A stretch of DNA of 32,805 nt, from contig NZ_VJOL01000032.1 of assembly GCF_007556705.1 (NCBI RefSeq), positions 1 through 32,805 on the forward strand, in the 5' to 3' direction. Each line of letters opens with the position of its first letter. Positions within the stretch are counted from its first letter, which is position 1. A program made the position numbers and the translations under genes. The notes beneath the pieces were generated by a model. It was not told the DNA's origin and searched no databases. It was given only the letters and a program-made list of their open reading frames with translations. This document shows positions 15,003 through 25,758 of the stretch, piece after piece. The stretch is from Tepidimonas thermarum (GTDB lineage: Bacteria; Pseudomonadota; Gammaproteobacteria; Burkholderiales; Burkholderiaceae_C).

Positions 15003-15611
15003 GTGTCAGCCGATCACAGTGTCTCCCCCCATCCGCCGCAGCGCGGCCATGCAGCGCCGACGTCGGAGTGGGAGGATGAGTGGGCAGATGGGGGCGATGC
15101 GCTGCCGTTCAAGGCCCTGTCGCGCGAAGAGGCGCAGCGCTGGCGCGAACGGCATCCGGCGCCCTCCGTCTGGCGCGTGCTGGCGTGGCAGGCGGGGCTG
15201 ACGGTGGCGGTGACGGCGCTGTCGGCCGTGCTGGTGGTGCTGTGGTGGCCGGGGCGGTGGGGCGTGGTGGCGTCGGTGGCCTATGGGGGCGTGTCGGTGC
15301 TGGTGCCGGCCGCCGTCATGGCGTGGGGGATGACCTCCAGTGCGCTGGCGCGCTGGTTGCGGGCGGCGGCTGCCGGGGTGCCTCGGGCGTCGCTGGTCGG
15401 TTGGTTGTGGTGGGAGGGGGTCAAGGTGGCGCTGGTGCTGGCCATGCTGGCGACCGCGCCGCGCTGGATCCCTGACCTGAGCTGGCTGGGCCTGGTGGTC
15501 GGGCTGGTGGTGGTTCTCAAGTCGTACTGGCTGGCGTGGATCGCGCGGCCGGCGGCGCGGGGGCCGATCGGTTTGTTCAAAAACGGGAATGGGATGACGA
15601 ATGGCAGCTGA
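15003..15611 (+). CDS. atpI: ATP synthase subunit I (AtpI-like)
   Basis: A 202-residue protein with an N-terminal cytoplasmic part (WEDEWADGGDALPFKALSREEAQRW) and about four hydrophobic helices, as in AtpI, which assists assembly of the c-ring or ion supply. I chose the GTG at 15003, which has AGG upstream; a TTG at 14997 is another option. The end overlaps atpB by 11 bases, so it is probably the first gene of the atp operon. The N-terminus is longer than in E. coli AtpI, as is usual in this order. Confidence 0.85.
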   Translation: MSADHSVSPHPPQRGHAAPTSEWEDEWADGGDALPFKALSREEAQRWRERHPAPSVWRVLAWQAGLTVAVTALSAVLVVLWWPGRWGVVASVAYGGVSVLVPAAVMAWGMTSSALARWLRAAAAGVPRASLVGWLWWEGVKVALVLAMLATAPRWIPDLSWLGLVVGLVVVLKSYWLAWIARPAARGPIGLFKNGNGMTNGS

Positions 15612-16485
15612 AGGACATGGACCGACTGCGGGTGAGTACATCCGCCATCACCTGACGCACCTGACCAATCACGGGGACAAGCAGTCCAGCATCGTCGATT
15701 TCTCCTACATCAACCTGGATTCGGTCGTCATCGCGGCCGTCCTGGGGTTGTTGGCGGTGTTCGTGCTGTGGCTGGGCGCGCGGCGGGCGACCGCGGGTGT
15801 GCCGGGGCGCTTCCAGGCCGCGGTCGAAATTTTGGTGGAGATGGTCGAAAACCAGGCCAAGAGCGTGATCCACAACGCGGCCAGCCGCAAGGTCATCGCC
15901 CCCATGGCGCTGACCGTGTTCGTGTGGATTTTCTTCATGAACTTCATGGACATGCTGCCGGTGGACCTGTTGCCCAAGATGTGGGAAGGGATCTACGCGT
16001 CCATGGGGCATGACCCGCACCACGCGTACCTGCGCGTCGTGCCGACCGCCGACCTGTCCACCACCCTGGGCTTGTCGACCTCGGTGCTGCTGATGTGCCT
16101 GTACTACAACATCAAGATCAAGGGCCTGGGTGGCTGGGCGCACGAACTGGTGACGGCACCCTTTGGCACCAGCAAGAACCCGTTCTGGGCGCTGCTGCTG
16201 GGTGTGGTGAACTTCCTGATGCAAATGATCGAGTTCGTGGCGAAGACCGTCTCCCACGGCATGCGGTTGTTTGGCAACATGTTCGCGGGTGAGCTGGTGT
16301 TCATGCTGATTGCGCTGCTCGGCGGCTACGCTGCGCTGTCCTTCAGCGGTGGCTTGCTCTTCGTCGGACATCTGATCGCCGGCACGGTGTGGACGCTGTT
16401 CCACATCCTGGTGATCACCCTGCAGGCGTTCATTTTCATGATGCTGGCCCTGATCTACCTGGGGCAGGCACATGATGCGCACTGA
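15601..16485 (+). CDS. atpB: F1Fo ATP synthase subunit a
   Basis: A 294-residue membrane subunit of the proton channel. The conserved stretch MRLFGNMFAGELVFMLIALLGG contains the essential arginine (Arg222). Several transmembrane helices and the MNFMDMLPVDLLP and DLSTTLGLSTSVLLM segments are present. It forms the stator side of the proton path next to the c-ring. The ATG lies within the end of atpI, and atpE follows after 46 bases. Confidence 0.97.
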   Translation: MAAEGHGPTAGEYIRHHLTHLTNHGDKQSSIVDFSYINLDSVVIAAVLGLLAVFVLWLGARRATAGVPGRFQAAVEILVEMVENQAKSVIHNAASRKVIAPMALTVFVWIFFMNFMDMLPVDLLPKMWEGIYASMGHDPHHAYLRVVPTADLSTTLGLSTSVLLMCLYYNIKIKGLGGWAHELVTAPFGTSKNPFWALLLGVVNFLMQMIEFVAKTVSHGMRLFGNMFAGELVFMLIALLGGYAALSFSGGLLFVGHLIAGTVWTLFHILVITLQAFIFMMLALIYLGQAHDAH

Positions 16486-16501
16486 GTTCGTTTCCCCCTA
16501 A

Positions 16502-16777
<276 letters not shown>

Positions 16778-16797
16778 TCGTCCTGCGGTGAGGAAGG

Positions 16798-16824
16798 GTG
16801 CGCCCGGGGCAGTCCCGGGCGCAC
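16798..16824 (+). promoter_or_regulatory. Strong hairpin between atpE and atpF
   Basis: GTGCGCCCGGG (16798-16808) and CCCGGGCGCAC (16814-16824) form a perfect, GC-rich 11-bp stem with a 5-base loop, 20 bases after the atpE stop. No T-run follows, so it is not a normal terminator. It could protect the 3' end of atpE RNA or limit readthrough, helping the c subunit to be made in excess over b. Confidence 0.7.
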
Positions 16825-16887
16825 GCCGATCGAACCCGGCAACCTCTCGCTCCACTCCCCTCCGCACACATTCAGAAAGGCGTTGCG

Positions 16888-17358
16888 ATGAACATCAATG
16901 CAACCCTCTTTGCGCAGGCCATCGTCTTCGCGATCCTGGTGTGGTTCACGATGAAGTTCGTGTGGCCGCCGATCGCCAAGGCGCTGGATGAGCGTGCGCA
17001 CAAGATTTCCGAAGGTCTGGCCGCCGCCGAAAAGGCCAAGACCGAGTTGGCCATTGCCAACAAGCGCGTCGAGGATGCGCTGGTGCAATCGCGCAACGAG
17101 TCGGCCGCGCGGCTGGCCGATGCCGAGCGCCGCGCCCACGCCATCGTCGAAGAAGCCAAGGCGCGCGCCGCAGAGGAAGCCGCCAAGATCATCGCCGCCG
17201 CCAAGGCCGAGGCCGAGCAGCAGGCCGTGCAGGCGCGCGAGGCGCTGCGCGAGCAGGTGGCGGTGCTGGCCGTCAAGGGCGCCGAGCAGATTCTGCGCCG
17301 TGAGGTCGACGCCGGCGTGCACGCCGAGCTGCTGCAGCGGCTCAAGACCGAACTCTGA
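16888..17358 (+). CDS. atpF: F1Fo ATP synthase subunit b
   Basis: A 156-residue protein with one N-terminal membrane helix ([23 protein letters not shown]) and a long charged, Ala-rich coiled coil, ending in [28 protein letters not shown], the part that meets the delta subunit. It forms the peripheral stalk. The ATG at 16888 has AGAAAGG upstream. atpH follows after 30 bases. Confidence 0.97.
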   Translation: MNINATLFAQAIVFAILVWFTMKFVWPPIAKALDERAHKISEGLAAAEKAKTELAIANKRVEDALVQSRNESAARLADAERRAHAIVEEAKARAAEEAAKIIAAAKAEAEQQAVQAREALREQVAVLAVKGAEQILRREVDAGVHAELLQRLKTEL

Positions 17359-17388
17359 ATCCCGAACCGCGCGTCCGAAGGTTGAACC

Positions 17389-17919
17389 ATGGCCGAACTA
17401 GCCACCATTGCACGACCCTACGCCGAAGCGCTGTTCAAGGCCGCTGGCGCCCAGGCGGCTGACGCCTGCGTTTGGCTCGACGAGCTGGCCGTGATCGCGT
17501 CGCAGGATCCCCTGCAGGCCTTTGCGGCGGACCCCAAGGTCCGTGCCGAACAGGTGTTCGACGTCATTGTCGGCATCATGAAGGCGTCGCTGCCGGACAT
17601 CGGCCGCAATTTCCTGCGCACCGTCATCGACAACGACCGCGTGGCCGCGTTGCCCGAGATCGCGCGCCAGTTCCGTGAGCGGGTCAACGCGCAGCGCGGT
17701 GTGGCAGACGCCACCGTCGAGAGCGCGTTCCCGATCGACGACGGCCAGCTCCAGGAGCTCCAGGGCGTCCTCGAAAAGCGCTTCGGTCGTCAGCTGCGCC
17801 TGCAGGTGCAGCTGCGCCCCGAACTGATTGGCGGCGTGCGCGTGGTGGTGGGCGATGAGGTGCTGGACACCTCCGTCAAAGCCCGTCTGGAACAAATGCG
17901 TGTGGCGCTGACGGCCTGA
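17389..17919 (+). CDS. atpH: F1 ATP synthase subunit delta
   Basis: A 176-residue subunit that joins the F1 head to the b stalk. The N-terminal motif [12 protein letters not shown] and C-terminal [25 protein letters not shown] are characteristic. The middle is rich in helices. It is 30 bases after atpF and 44 before atpA. Confidence 0.97.
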   Translation: MAELATIARPYAEALFKAAGAQAADACVWLDELAVIASQDPLQAFAADPKVRAEQVFDVIVGIMKASLPDIGRNFLRTVIDNDRVAALPEIARQFRERVNAQRGVADATVESAFPIDDGQLQELQGVLEKRFGRQLRLQVQLRPELIGGVRVVVGDEVLDTSVKARLEQMRVALTA

Positions 17920-17963
17920 CGGCTGGCCCAACGCCCTGTCGAACCCCCGAAAAGGAAAGCGTC

Positions 17964-19520
17964 ATGCAACTCAATCCCGCTGAAATCTCCGAACTGATCA
18001 AGTCCCGCATCGAGGGGCTGGCCCCGTCGGCCGACGTGCGCAACCAGGGCACCGTCGTGTCCGTGACCGACGGGATCGTGCGCATCCACGGTCTGTCGGA
18101 TGCGATGCAAGGCGAAATGCTCGAATTCCCCGCGGGCAAGGACGGTCAGCCCACTTTCGGCCTGGCGCTCAACCTCGAGCGCGACTCGGTCGGCGCGGTG
18201 ATCCTGGGCGAGTACGAGCACATCTCCGAAGGCGACACCGTCAAGTGCACGGGCCGCATTCTGGAAGTGCCCGTGGGGCCCGAGCTGATTGGCCGTGTGG
18301 TCGATGCGCTGGGCCGCCCCATCGACGGCAAGGGCCCGATCAACGCCAAGCTGACCGACGTGGTCGAAAAGGTGGCCCCGGGCGTGATCGCGCGCAAGAG
18401 CGTGGACCAGCCGGTGCAGACCGGCCTCAAGGCGATCGACTCGATGGTGCCGATCGGCCGTGGCCAGCGTGAGCTCATCATCGGTGACCGCCAGACCGGC
18501 AAGACCGCGGTGGCCATCGACACCATCATCAACCAAAAGGGCCAGAACATGGTCTGTATCTACGTCGCCATCGGCCAGAAGGCGTCGTCGATCAAGAGCG
18601 TGGTGCGGGCACTGGAACAGCACGGGGCGATGGACTACACCATCGTCGTGGCGGCTTCCGCGTCGGAGTCGGCGGCGATGCAGTTCCTGGCGCCGTACTC
18701 GGGTTGCACGATGGGCGAATACTTCCGCGACCGCGGCCAGGACGCCCTGATCATTTACGACGACCTGTCCAAGCAGGCCGTGGCGTACCGCCAGGTCTCG
18801 CTGCTGCTGCGCCGTCCGCCGGGGCGTGAGGCCTTCCCGGGCGACATTTTCTACCTGCACAGCCGCCTGCTGGAGCGCGCCGCGCGGGTCAACGCCGACT
18901 ACGTCGAGAAGTTCACCAACGGCGAGGTCAAGGGCAAGACCGGGTCGCTCACCGCGCTGCCGATCATCGAAACGCAGGCCGGCGACGTCTCCGCCTTCGT
19001 GCCGACCAACGTGATCTCGATCACCGACGGCCAGATCTTCCTGGAAACCAACCTGTTCAACGCCGGTATCCGTCCCGCGATCAACGCCGGTATCTCGGTG
19101 TCGCGCGTCGGTGGTGCGGCGCAAACCAAGCTGATCAAGAGCCTGTCGGGCGGCATCCGGACCGACCTGGCGCAGTACCGCGAGCTGGCGGCGTTTGCGC
19201 AGTTTGCCTCCGACCTCGATGAGGCCACCCGCAAGCAGCTCGACCGCGGTGCCCGCGTGACCGAGCTGCTCAAGCAGCCCCAGTACAGCCCGCTGCCCAT
19301 CAGCCTGATGGCCGCGTCGCTCTACGCCGCCAACAAGGGCTACCTGGACGACATCGACGTCAAGAAGGTGTTGCCGTTCGAGGCCGGGTTGCACGCCTAC
19401 CTCAAGGACAAGCACGCGGCGCTGCTGGACAAGCTCGAGACGCAAAAGGCCATGGACAAGGACGCCGAGGCCGAGCTCGACGCTGCCATCCGCGCCTTCA
19501 AGCAGACCGGCACCTACTGA
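17964..19520 (+). CDS. atpA: F1 ATP synthase subunit alpha
   Basis: A 518-residue nucleotide-binding subunit. The P-loop is GDRQTGKT at 174-181; [38 protein letters not shown] is a highly conserved block. It holds a mostly non-catalytic nucleotide site at the interface with beta. A strong ribosome binding site (AAAAGGAAAGC) comes before the ATG. Full length, no damage seen. Confidence 0.98.
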   Translation: MQLNPAEISELIKSRIEGLAPSADVRNQGTVVSVTDGIVRIHGLSDAMQGEMLEFPAGKDGQPTFGLALNLERDSVGAVILGEYEHISEGDTVKCTGRILEVPVGPELIGRVVDALGRPIDGKGPINAKLTDVVEKVAPGVIARKSVDQPVQTGLKAIDSMVPIGRGQRELIIGDRQTGKTAVAIDTIINQKGQNMVCIYVAIGQKASSIKSVVRALEQHGAMDYTIVVAASASESAAMQFLAPYSGCTMGEYFRDRGQDALIIYDDLSKQAVAYRQVSLLLRRPPGREAFPGDIFYLHSRLLERAARVNADYVEKFTNGEVKGKTGSLTALPIIETQAGDVSAFVPTNVISITDGQIFLETNLFNAGIRPAINAGISVSRVGGAAQTKLIKSLSGGIRTDLAQYRELAAFAQFASDLDEATRKQLDRGARVTELLKQPQYSPLPISLMAASLYAANKGYLDDIDVKKVLPFEAGLHAYLKDKHAALLDKLETQKAMDKDAEAELDAAIRAFKQTGTY

Positions 19521-19554
19521 TCGGCCCGGCAGCGGACCGTTTCAAGGAGCAGCT

Positions 19555-21878
<2,324 letters not shown>

Positions 21879-21901
21879 TGGGCCATGCCGGCCGTGCTGC
21901 G

Positions 21902-21922
21902 GGCCCGCGCCTGGTGCGGGCC
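21902..21922 (+). promoter_or_regulatory. Hairpin in the atpD-atpC spacer
   Basis: GGCCCGC (21902-21908) and GCGGGCC (21916-21922) can form a 7-bp stem with a 7-base loop, within an unusually long (118-base) spacer between atpD and atpC. No U-run follows. It may reduce expression of epsilon or process the transcript; this is inference only. Confidence 0.4.
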
Positions 21923-21996
21923 ACGACAGCGCAGCGGCAAGGCTGGCTTGGCGCCGTGCGCCCCGACCGCCCGCCTAGCGCAAAGGAGTTCTTGAG

Positions 21997-22413
21997 ATGA
22001 ATACGATTCAAGTCGAGGTCGTGAGCGCCGAAGAGTCCATCTTCAGCGGTCCCGCCAAATTCGTGGCCCTGCCGGGCGAGGCGGGCGAGCTCGGCATTCT
22101 GCCGGGGCACGTGCCGCTGATCACCCGCATCAAGCCGGGTGCGGTGCGCATCGAAAAAGCCGACGGCGAAGAGGAGTTCGTGTTCGTGGCCGGTGGCATC
22201 CTCGAGGTGCAGCCCAAGGTCGTCACCGTGCTGTCCGACACCGCGATCCGCGGCAAGGACCTGGACGAAGCCAAGGCCAGCGAAGCGCGCAAGGCGGCCG
22301 AAGAGGCGCTCAAAAACGCCAAGAGCGACGTGGATTTGGCCAAGGCCCAGTCCGAGCTGGCCATCATGGCCGCGCAGATCGCGGCGCTGCGGCGGTTCCG
22401 CCAGAAGCGCTGA
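21997..22413 (+). CDS. atpC: F1 ATP synthase subunit epsilon
   Basis: A 138-residue subunit with an N-terminal beta barrel ([36 protein letters not shown]) and a C-terminal helical hairpin ([44 protein letters not shown]). It joins the rotor and can inhibit ATP hydrolysis. AAAGGAG precedes the ATG. It ends the operon, with a palindromic terminator 62 bases downstream. Confidence 0.97.
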   Translation: MNTIQVEVVSAEESIFSGPAKFVALPGEAGELGILPGHVPLITRIKPGAVRIEKADGEEEFVFVAGGILEVQPKVVTVLSDTAIRGKDLDEAKASEARKAAEEALKNAKSDVDLAKAQSELAIMAAQIAALRRFRQKR

Positions 22414-22474
22414 CCCGCGCCCGCCTCGGTGGCGGCTTGGTGTGCCGCGATGCGCCATCCGCCACGTGTTGCCC

Positions 22475-22502
22475 ACAACACCGCCCCCGGGGGCGGTGTT
22501 GT
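22475..22502 (+). terminator. Rho-independent terminator after atpC
   Basis: ACAACACCGCCCCC at 22475-22488 is the exact reverse complement of 22489-22502, giving a very stable GC-rich hairpin followed by CGTTTCTG. It is the likely end of the atp transcript. The hydrolase gene starts 28 bases later. Confidence 0.75.
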
Positions 22503-22530
22503 CGTTTCTGCGTCATCGTGCCCGTTGGAC

Positions 22531-23562
22531 ATGACGGCGTGGCCGCGCCCGCCCTTCTGGCAGTGGGAGGGGCACCTGCAGACCATCGGCGCGGCGCTGT
22601 GGGCGCGGCGCACGGTGCCTACTGGCCAGAGCCGCCCTGTCGCGCCCCTGTGGCAGCGTGAGCGGTGGGACACGCCCGATGGCGACTTCGTCGATGTCGA
22701 TACCATCGTGCCGCCGAACGCGCGCGCCCTGGTGGTGCTGTTTCATGGGCTGGAAGGCTCCTCGGCCAGCCATTACGCGCAGGCCTTTGCCGCCGAGGCG
22801 CAGCGCCGCGGTTGGGCGATGGCCGTGCCGCATTTTCGTGGCTGCTCGGGCGAGCCCAACCGTGCGCCACGGGCCTACCACTCGGGCGACCATGCCGAGG
22901 TGGACTGGATGCTGATGCGCGTGGCGCAGCGCTGGCCCGCGTGGCCGCGCGTGGCGGTGGGGGTGTCGTTGGGCGGCAATGCGCTGTTGCGCTGGCTGCA
23001 AGAGGCTGGCAGTCACGCCGCGGTGACCGTGGCGGCCGCAGCGGCGATCTCGGCGCCGCTAGACCTCATGGCCGCGGGGGCGGCGATCGATCGGGGGCTG
23101 AATCGCGTCCTGTATGCCCGCATGTTTTTGCGTACCATGCGGCGCAAGGCGCGCGAGAAGTGGGCGCAATACCCCGGGCTGTTCGACCTGCAGCGGGTGC
23201 TGGCGGCGCGCACGCTGCGCGCCTTTGACGATGCCTTCACGGCACCGCTGCACGGCTTTGCCGGGGTGGACGATTACTGGCGGCGCGCCTCGAGCAAGCC
23301 GCATCTGCGCGCCATCCGGGTGCCGACCTTGGTGCTCAACGCGCGCAACGATCCCTTCGTCCCCGCGACCAGCCTGCCCGTCGCCGGCGAGGTGGGTGAC
23401 TGGGTGCAGCTGTGGCAACCCGAGCGCGGTGGCCACGTCGGCTTTGCCCAGGCGGCGACGCGCTGGGACTGGCGTGGTGAGGTGGGCGCTTTGCCGCGGC
23501 GGGTGCTGCCCTGGCTGGCGCGCGCCGCGGGTTGGGCCGACGGTGCCACAATGGACGCCTGA
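22531..23562 (+). CDS. YheT-family alpha/beta hydrolase
   Basis: A 343-residue hydrolase of the YheT / UPF0017 type. It starts with PPFWQWEGHLQTI, a family signature, followed by LVVLFHGLEGSSASHYAQAFA (oxyanion region), the nucleophile Ser146 in VAVGVSLGGNALLRWL, the acid Asp in LVLNARNDPFVP, and the catalytic His in ERGGHVGFA. Family members act on esters or lactones, but the substrate is unknown. The ATG at 22531 places HLQTI at the usual distance; an earlier in-frame start would run through the terminator. Confidence 0.9.
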   Translation: MTAWPRPPFWQWEGHLQTIGAALWARRTVPTGQSRPVAPLWQRERWDTPDGDFVDVDTIVPPNARALVVLFHGLEGSSASHYAQAFAAEAQRRGWAMAVPHFRGCSGEPNRAPRAYHSGDHAEVDWMLMRVAQRWPAWPRVAVGVSLGGNALLRWLQEAGSHAAVTVAAAAAISAPLDLMAAGAAIDRGLNRVLYARMFLRTMRRKAREKWAQYPGLFDLQRVLAARTLRAFDDAFTAPLHGFAGVDDYWRRASSKPHLRAIRVPTLVLNARNDPFVPATSLPVAGEVGDWVQLWQPERGGHVGFAQAATRWDWRGEVGALPRRVLPWLARAAGWADGATMDA

Positions 23563-23581
23563 GACGACAGGGCTGGTGCAG

Positions 23582-24148
23582 ATGGACGACATCGTCAAAG
23601 CCGCGATGGCCAAATGGCCCAACGTGCCCGACTGCTATGGCTGGCTGGGGTTGGATGCCCGTGGGCGTTGGTGGATGCGCGACGAGCGCGCCCAGGCCGC
23701 AGGCCCGTTTGCGGGGCCCCAGGCCACCCCGGCCAGCCAGGGTACCGAGCTCAAACACGAAAAACTCATCGCCTTCATCGGGCGCAATTACGCCGTCGAC
23801 GAGCAGGGGCGGTGGTTTTTTCAAAACGGGCCGCAGCGCGTGTACGTGGAATTGGAGCTGACGCCATGGGTCTGGCGGCTGATGCCCGATGGCGCGGTGT
23901 GCAGCCACACCGGCGTGGCGGTGACGCCGGGCGCGGCCTGGCTGGATGAGGCCGGGCGACTGTATCTGGACAGCGCCATGGGCCTGGGCGTGGTGCACAG
24001 CCAGGACATGCACCTGGCCGCAGAAGCGGTGGAAGCCGGGCGTTGGTTGCCCCAGCCGTGCATGGCCGCGGAGTTGCCGCAGCGCTACGGTTATGAGCTC
24101 AGCCCAGCCGCCTGGCGGCGCGCCAGCGCGTCGAGTGCGAGCAAATAG
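23582..24148 (+). CDS. DUF2946-like protein of unknown function
   Basis: A 188-residue protein starting MDDIVKAAMAKWPNVPDCYGWLGLDARGRWWMRD. I recognise this start from a conserved family in Comamonadaceae, named DUF2946 in annotations as I recall it. The body has KLIAFIGRNYAVDEQGRWFFQNGPQRVYVELE and many aromatic residues, with no signal peptide or membrane helix. The role is unknown. It starts 19 bases after the hydrolase. The last 58 bases overlap the 3' end of aroQ on the opposite strand. Confidence 0.75.
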   Translation: MDDIVKAAMAKWPNVPDCYGWLGLDARGRWWMRDERAQAAGPFAGPQATPASQGTELKHEKLIAFIGRNYAVDEQGRWFFQNGPQRVYVELELTPWVWRLMPDGAVCSHTGVAVTPGAAWLDEAGRLYLDSAMGLGVVHSQDMHLAAEAVEAGRWLPQPCMAAELPQRYGYELSPAAWRRASASSASK

Positions 24149-24555
24149 CCGTCGGCGCCCAAGCCGATGATACTGCCCGCGGCAACCGGCGCGATCCACG
24201 AGTGGTGCCGAAACGCCTCGCGCGCGTGCACATTGGACATGTGCACCTCGATCACGGGCATGGGGGCCACACCCTTGATGGCATCGTGCAGCGCAATGGA
24301 TGTGTGGGTGTAGGCGCCAGGGTTGAAGACCACCCCCAACGCCTCGCCCTGGCGGTGCAGTGCCCCCCACGCGTGCAAATGATCGAGCAGCACACCCTCG
24401 TGGTTGCTTTGGGCGCACTCCACGGTGAGGCCCAGCGCGCTACCGTGTGCGCGGCAGCGCGCTTCGAGCGCGGCCAGTGTGTCCGCGCCGTAAATGCCAG
24501 GCTCGCGCGTGCCCAGCAAGTTCAAGTTGGGTCCGTTGAGGATGAGGACGCGCAT
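24091..24555 (-). CDS. aroQ: 3-Dehydroquinate dehydratase, type II
   Basis: A 154-residue enzyme of the shikimate pathway, converting 3-dehydroquinate to 3-dehydroshikimate. Motifs: LILNGPNLNLLGTREPGIYG with the catalytic Arg and Tyr, QSNHEGVLLDHLH, VFNPGAYTHTSIALHDAI, and EVHMSNVHAREAFRHHSWIA with the catalytic His. Length is normal. The C-terminus GADGYLLALDALARRQAAGLSS overlaps the convergent upstream gene by 58 bases. Cytochrome c gene follows upstream at 48 bases on the same strand. Confidence 0.97.
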   Translation of the reverse strand: MRVLILNGPNLNLLGTREPGIYGADTLAALEARCRAHGSALGLTVECAQSNHEGVLLDHLHAWGALHRQGEALGVVFNPGAYTHTSIALHDAIKGVAPMPVIEVHMSNVHAREAFRHHSWIAPVAAGSIIGLGADGYLLALDALARRQAAGLSS

Positions 24556-24603
24556 GGAAACGGTGCCGATGCCGCGCAGCCAGCGCCACGCGTGGCGCGC
24601 GAT

Positions 24604-25113
24604 TTACTTGCCTTGTTCGGCCGGCGCTTGCGGCTCCGGGAAGTTGGCACCACCCTGGTTGGCCATGTAGGCGACCGCGCGCGCAATTTCCAGATCGCGG
24701 AAGGCGCCACCCCCTTGGGCACCCATGGCCCCCTTGCCCTTGAGGGCAGAATTCAGCAGCGTGTCAAACCCCTGCGAAATGCGCGGGGCCCACGCCGCTT
24801 TGTCGCCAAACTTGGGGGCGCCGACCAACCCGGCGGCGTGGCAGGCCGCGCACTGCGCCGCGTACACGTCCGCGCCACTCGCCAAGGGGCGGTTGGCGTC
24901 GCGGATTTCCACGGTGCCGACTTTTTGGATCCGCTGCGCCGTGGCCAGCTCCGGGTTGACCGCGCCAGCCTGGGGCTTGTCCGCCTTGGTGACGTAAAAC
25001 ACCAGACCGATGATCAAAAACACGGGGACAACGAAGGCGAAAAACGCCGTCCACCACAGTTGCTTCGGGGTCTTGATCGGGCCGGTGTGGCTGTCGTGGG
25101 CATGCTCGCTCAT
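24604..25113 (-). CDS. Membrane-anchored c5-type cytochrome c
   Basis: A 169-residue protein with one N-terminal membrane helix (WWTAFFAFVVPVFLIIGLVFYV) and a periplasmic haem domain. CAACH at 88-92 binds the haem; KGKGAMGAQGGGAF supplies the methionine ligand region, typical of class I cytochromes of the c5 kind. It would pass electrons to an oxidase in the periplasm. GAAGGGACACC precedes the ATG. A -10-like TATAAT lies on the minus strand at 25197-25202. Confidence 0.92.
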   Translation of the reverse strand: MSEHAHDSHTGPIKTPKQLWWTAFFAFVVPVFLIIGLVFYVTKADKPQAGAVNPELATAQRIQKVGTVEIRDANRPLASGADVYAAQCAACHAAGLVGAPKFGDKAAWAPRISQGFDTLLNSALKGKGAMGAQGGGAFRDLEIARAVAYMANQGGANFPEPQAPAEQGK

Positions 25114-25196
25114 GGTGTCCCTTCGAAGGCGTGAAGCAGAGAACGATGGGGCAACCCGCGCATCCGCGGCAAACGCGCGCGGGGCCTAACCTATCG

Positions 25197-25202
25197 ATTA
25201 TA
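25197..25202 (-). promoter_or_regulatory. Possible -10 box for the cytochrome c gene
   Basis: A perfect TATAAT on the minus strand, 84 bases upstream of the cytochrome c start. No good -35 box stands 16-18 bases before it, so this is a weak assignment. Confidence 0.4.
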
Positions 25203-25239
25203 TCGGGAGGCCCGCGCGCGCCGCGCCGTGGGCGGGTGA

Positions 25240-25245
25240 TAGAAT
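25240..25245 (+). promoter_or_regulatory. -10 box of the tRNA-Arg region
   Basis: TAGAAT, one base from consensus, ends 14 bases before the broken tRNA copy. A GC-rich discriminator follows, as expected for tRNA genes. No clear -35 box is seen. Transcription from it would enter the half tRNA first and then the intact copy. Confidence 0.45.
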
Positions 25246-25259
25246 GCCCACCTTGGACT

Positions 25260-25300
25260 GCGGCTGTAGCTCAGTGGATAGAGTGTCGGCCTCCGAAGCC
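25260..25300 (+). pseudogene. 5' half of a tRNA-Arg(CCG) gene, truncated
   Basis: Forty of 41 bases match the 5' part of the intact tRNA-Arg at 25354: acceptor strand, D arm and anticodon loop CTCCGAA. The match stops just inside the 3' strand of the anticodon stem. The single difference is base 28, C here and T in the intact tRNA. In the intact copy that T pairs with A; here the partner base is lost. This copy has the promoter-like TAGAAT, so it is likely the original gene. Confidence 0.85.
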
Positions 25301-25340
25301 TATGGTCAGCTTCATCGGGTGCGATAATTTGACCATAGGC
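25298..25340 (+). repeat. 11-bp inverted repeat following the half tRNA
   Basis: GCCTATGGTCA (25298-25308) is the exact reverse complement of TGACCATAGGC (25330-25340), with a 21-base loop. Its first three bases are the last three shared with the tRNA. It can form a hairpin in RNA in place of the missing tRNA 3' half, or be a recombination scar. Confidence 0.8.
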
Positions 25341-25353
25341 CTTGTGCCCAACA

Positions 25354-25429
25354 GCGGCTGTAGCTCAGTGGATAGAGTGTTGGCCTCCGAAGCCAAAGGT
25401 CGTGGGTTCGATCCCCGCCAGCCGCGCCA
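25354..25429 (+). tRNA. tRNA-Arg (anticodon CCG)
   Basis: A complete 76-base tRNA. The acceptor stem is GCGGCTG with CAGCCGC, the D arm has GCTCAGTGGATAGAGT, the anticodon arm TTGGC-CTCCGAA-GCCAA, the T arm GTGGGTTCGATCCCCGC, and CCA is encoded. The CCG anticodon reads CGG arginine codons, which are common in this GC-rich genome. A truncated copy lies 53 bases upstream and accessory DNA begins directly after the 3' end. Confidence 0.97.
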
Positions 25430-25670
25430 AATCAAGCACTTACGTGAACGTGTGGCACTGAACCGGCTATCCGCACGCCGGTTCGGCCAGTCACCGTTGT
25501 AAAAAACACCCGAAAGCTCCATAGGCAGACTTATGGTCTGCCCCGCGCGCCTCGTTTGGCTGTGGCCCAACCATGGCCCACGTGTGGCCCATGGGTTTTC
25601 TGCCCGTCCCCGGTTTTGACCACAAGTCCCGTGGCCCAGGTTTTCACGGGCGTCTGCACTGTGCAAGCTG
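25430..25670. other. Att-like region between tRNA-Arg and the IS3 element
   Basis: These 241 bases contain no gene I can support. They hold small inverted repeats (GAACCGGC 25460-25467 with GCCGGTTC 25477-25484; GGCAGAC 25524-25530 with GTCTGCC 25536-25542) and the phased TGGCCCA repeats described separately. The position, just 3' of a tRNA, is where integrated elements have their attachment and integrase arm sites. No integrase gene survives. Confidence 0.5.
25563..25646 (+). repeat. Phased TGGCCCA repeats
   Basis: TGGCCCA occurs at 25563, 25574 and 25585, exactly 11 bases apart (one helical turn), and again at 25632. The third and fourth copies are each followed by a GGTTTTC block (25594-25600 and 25639-25645), making a longer degenerate unit. 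Helically phased short repeats are typical of sites bound by integrases, excision factors or replication initiators. Confidence 0.65.
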
Positions 25671-25758
25671 TGTGAACCGCCCCGGGAATCGAGGAGGCTG
25701 TTGGGTTTAAGTTGACGCCTGCATCGAGGTGTCGCTGACGGCGAGTTGCCGCCAGTAG

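Noticed and set aside
17790-19445. Long minus-strand frame over atpA
   Set aside because: Antisense shadow of a fully conserved ATP synthase gene.
25298-25340. CRISPR repeat candidate
   Set aside because: It is a single inverted repeat with no array of direct repeats and spacers; no CRISPR array is visible in the window.
25271-25758. Extension of the transposase frame across the tRNA genes
   Set aside because: The reading ends in SNPRPLASEA-type text, which comes from translating a tRNA, and follows a frameshift in orfB.
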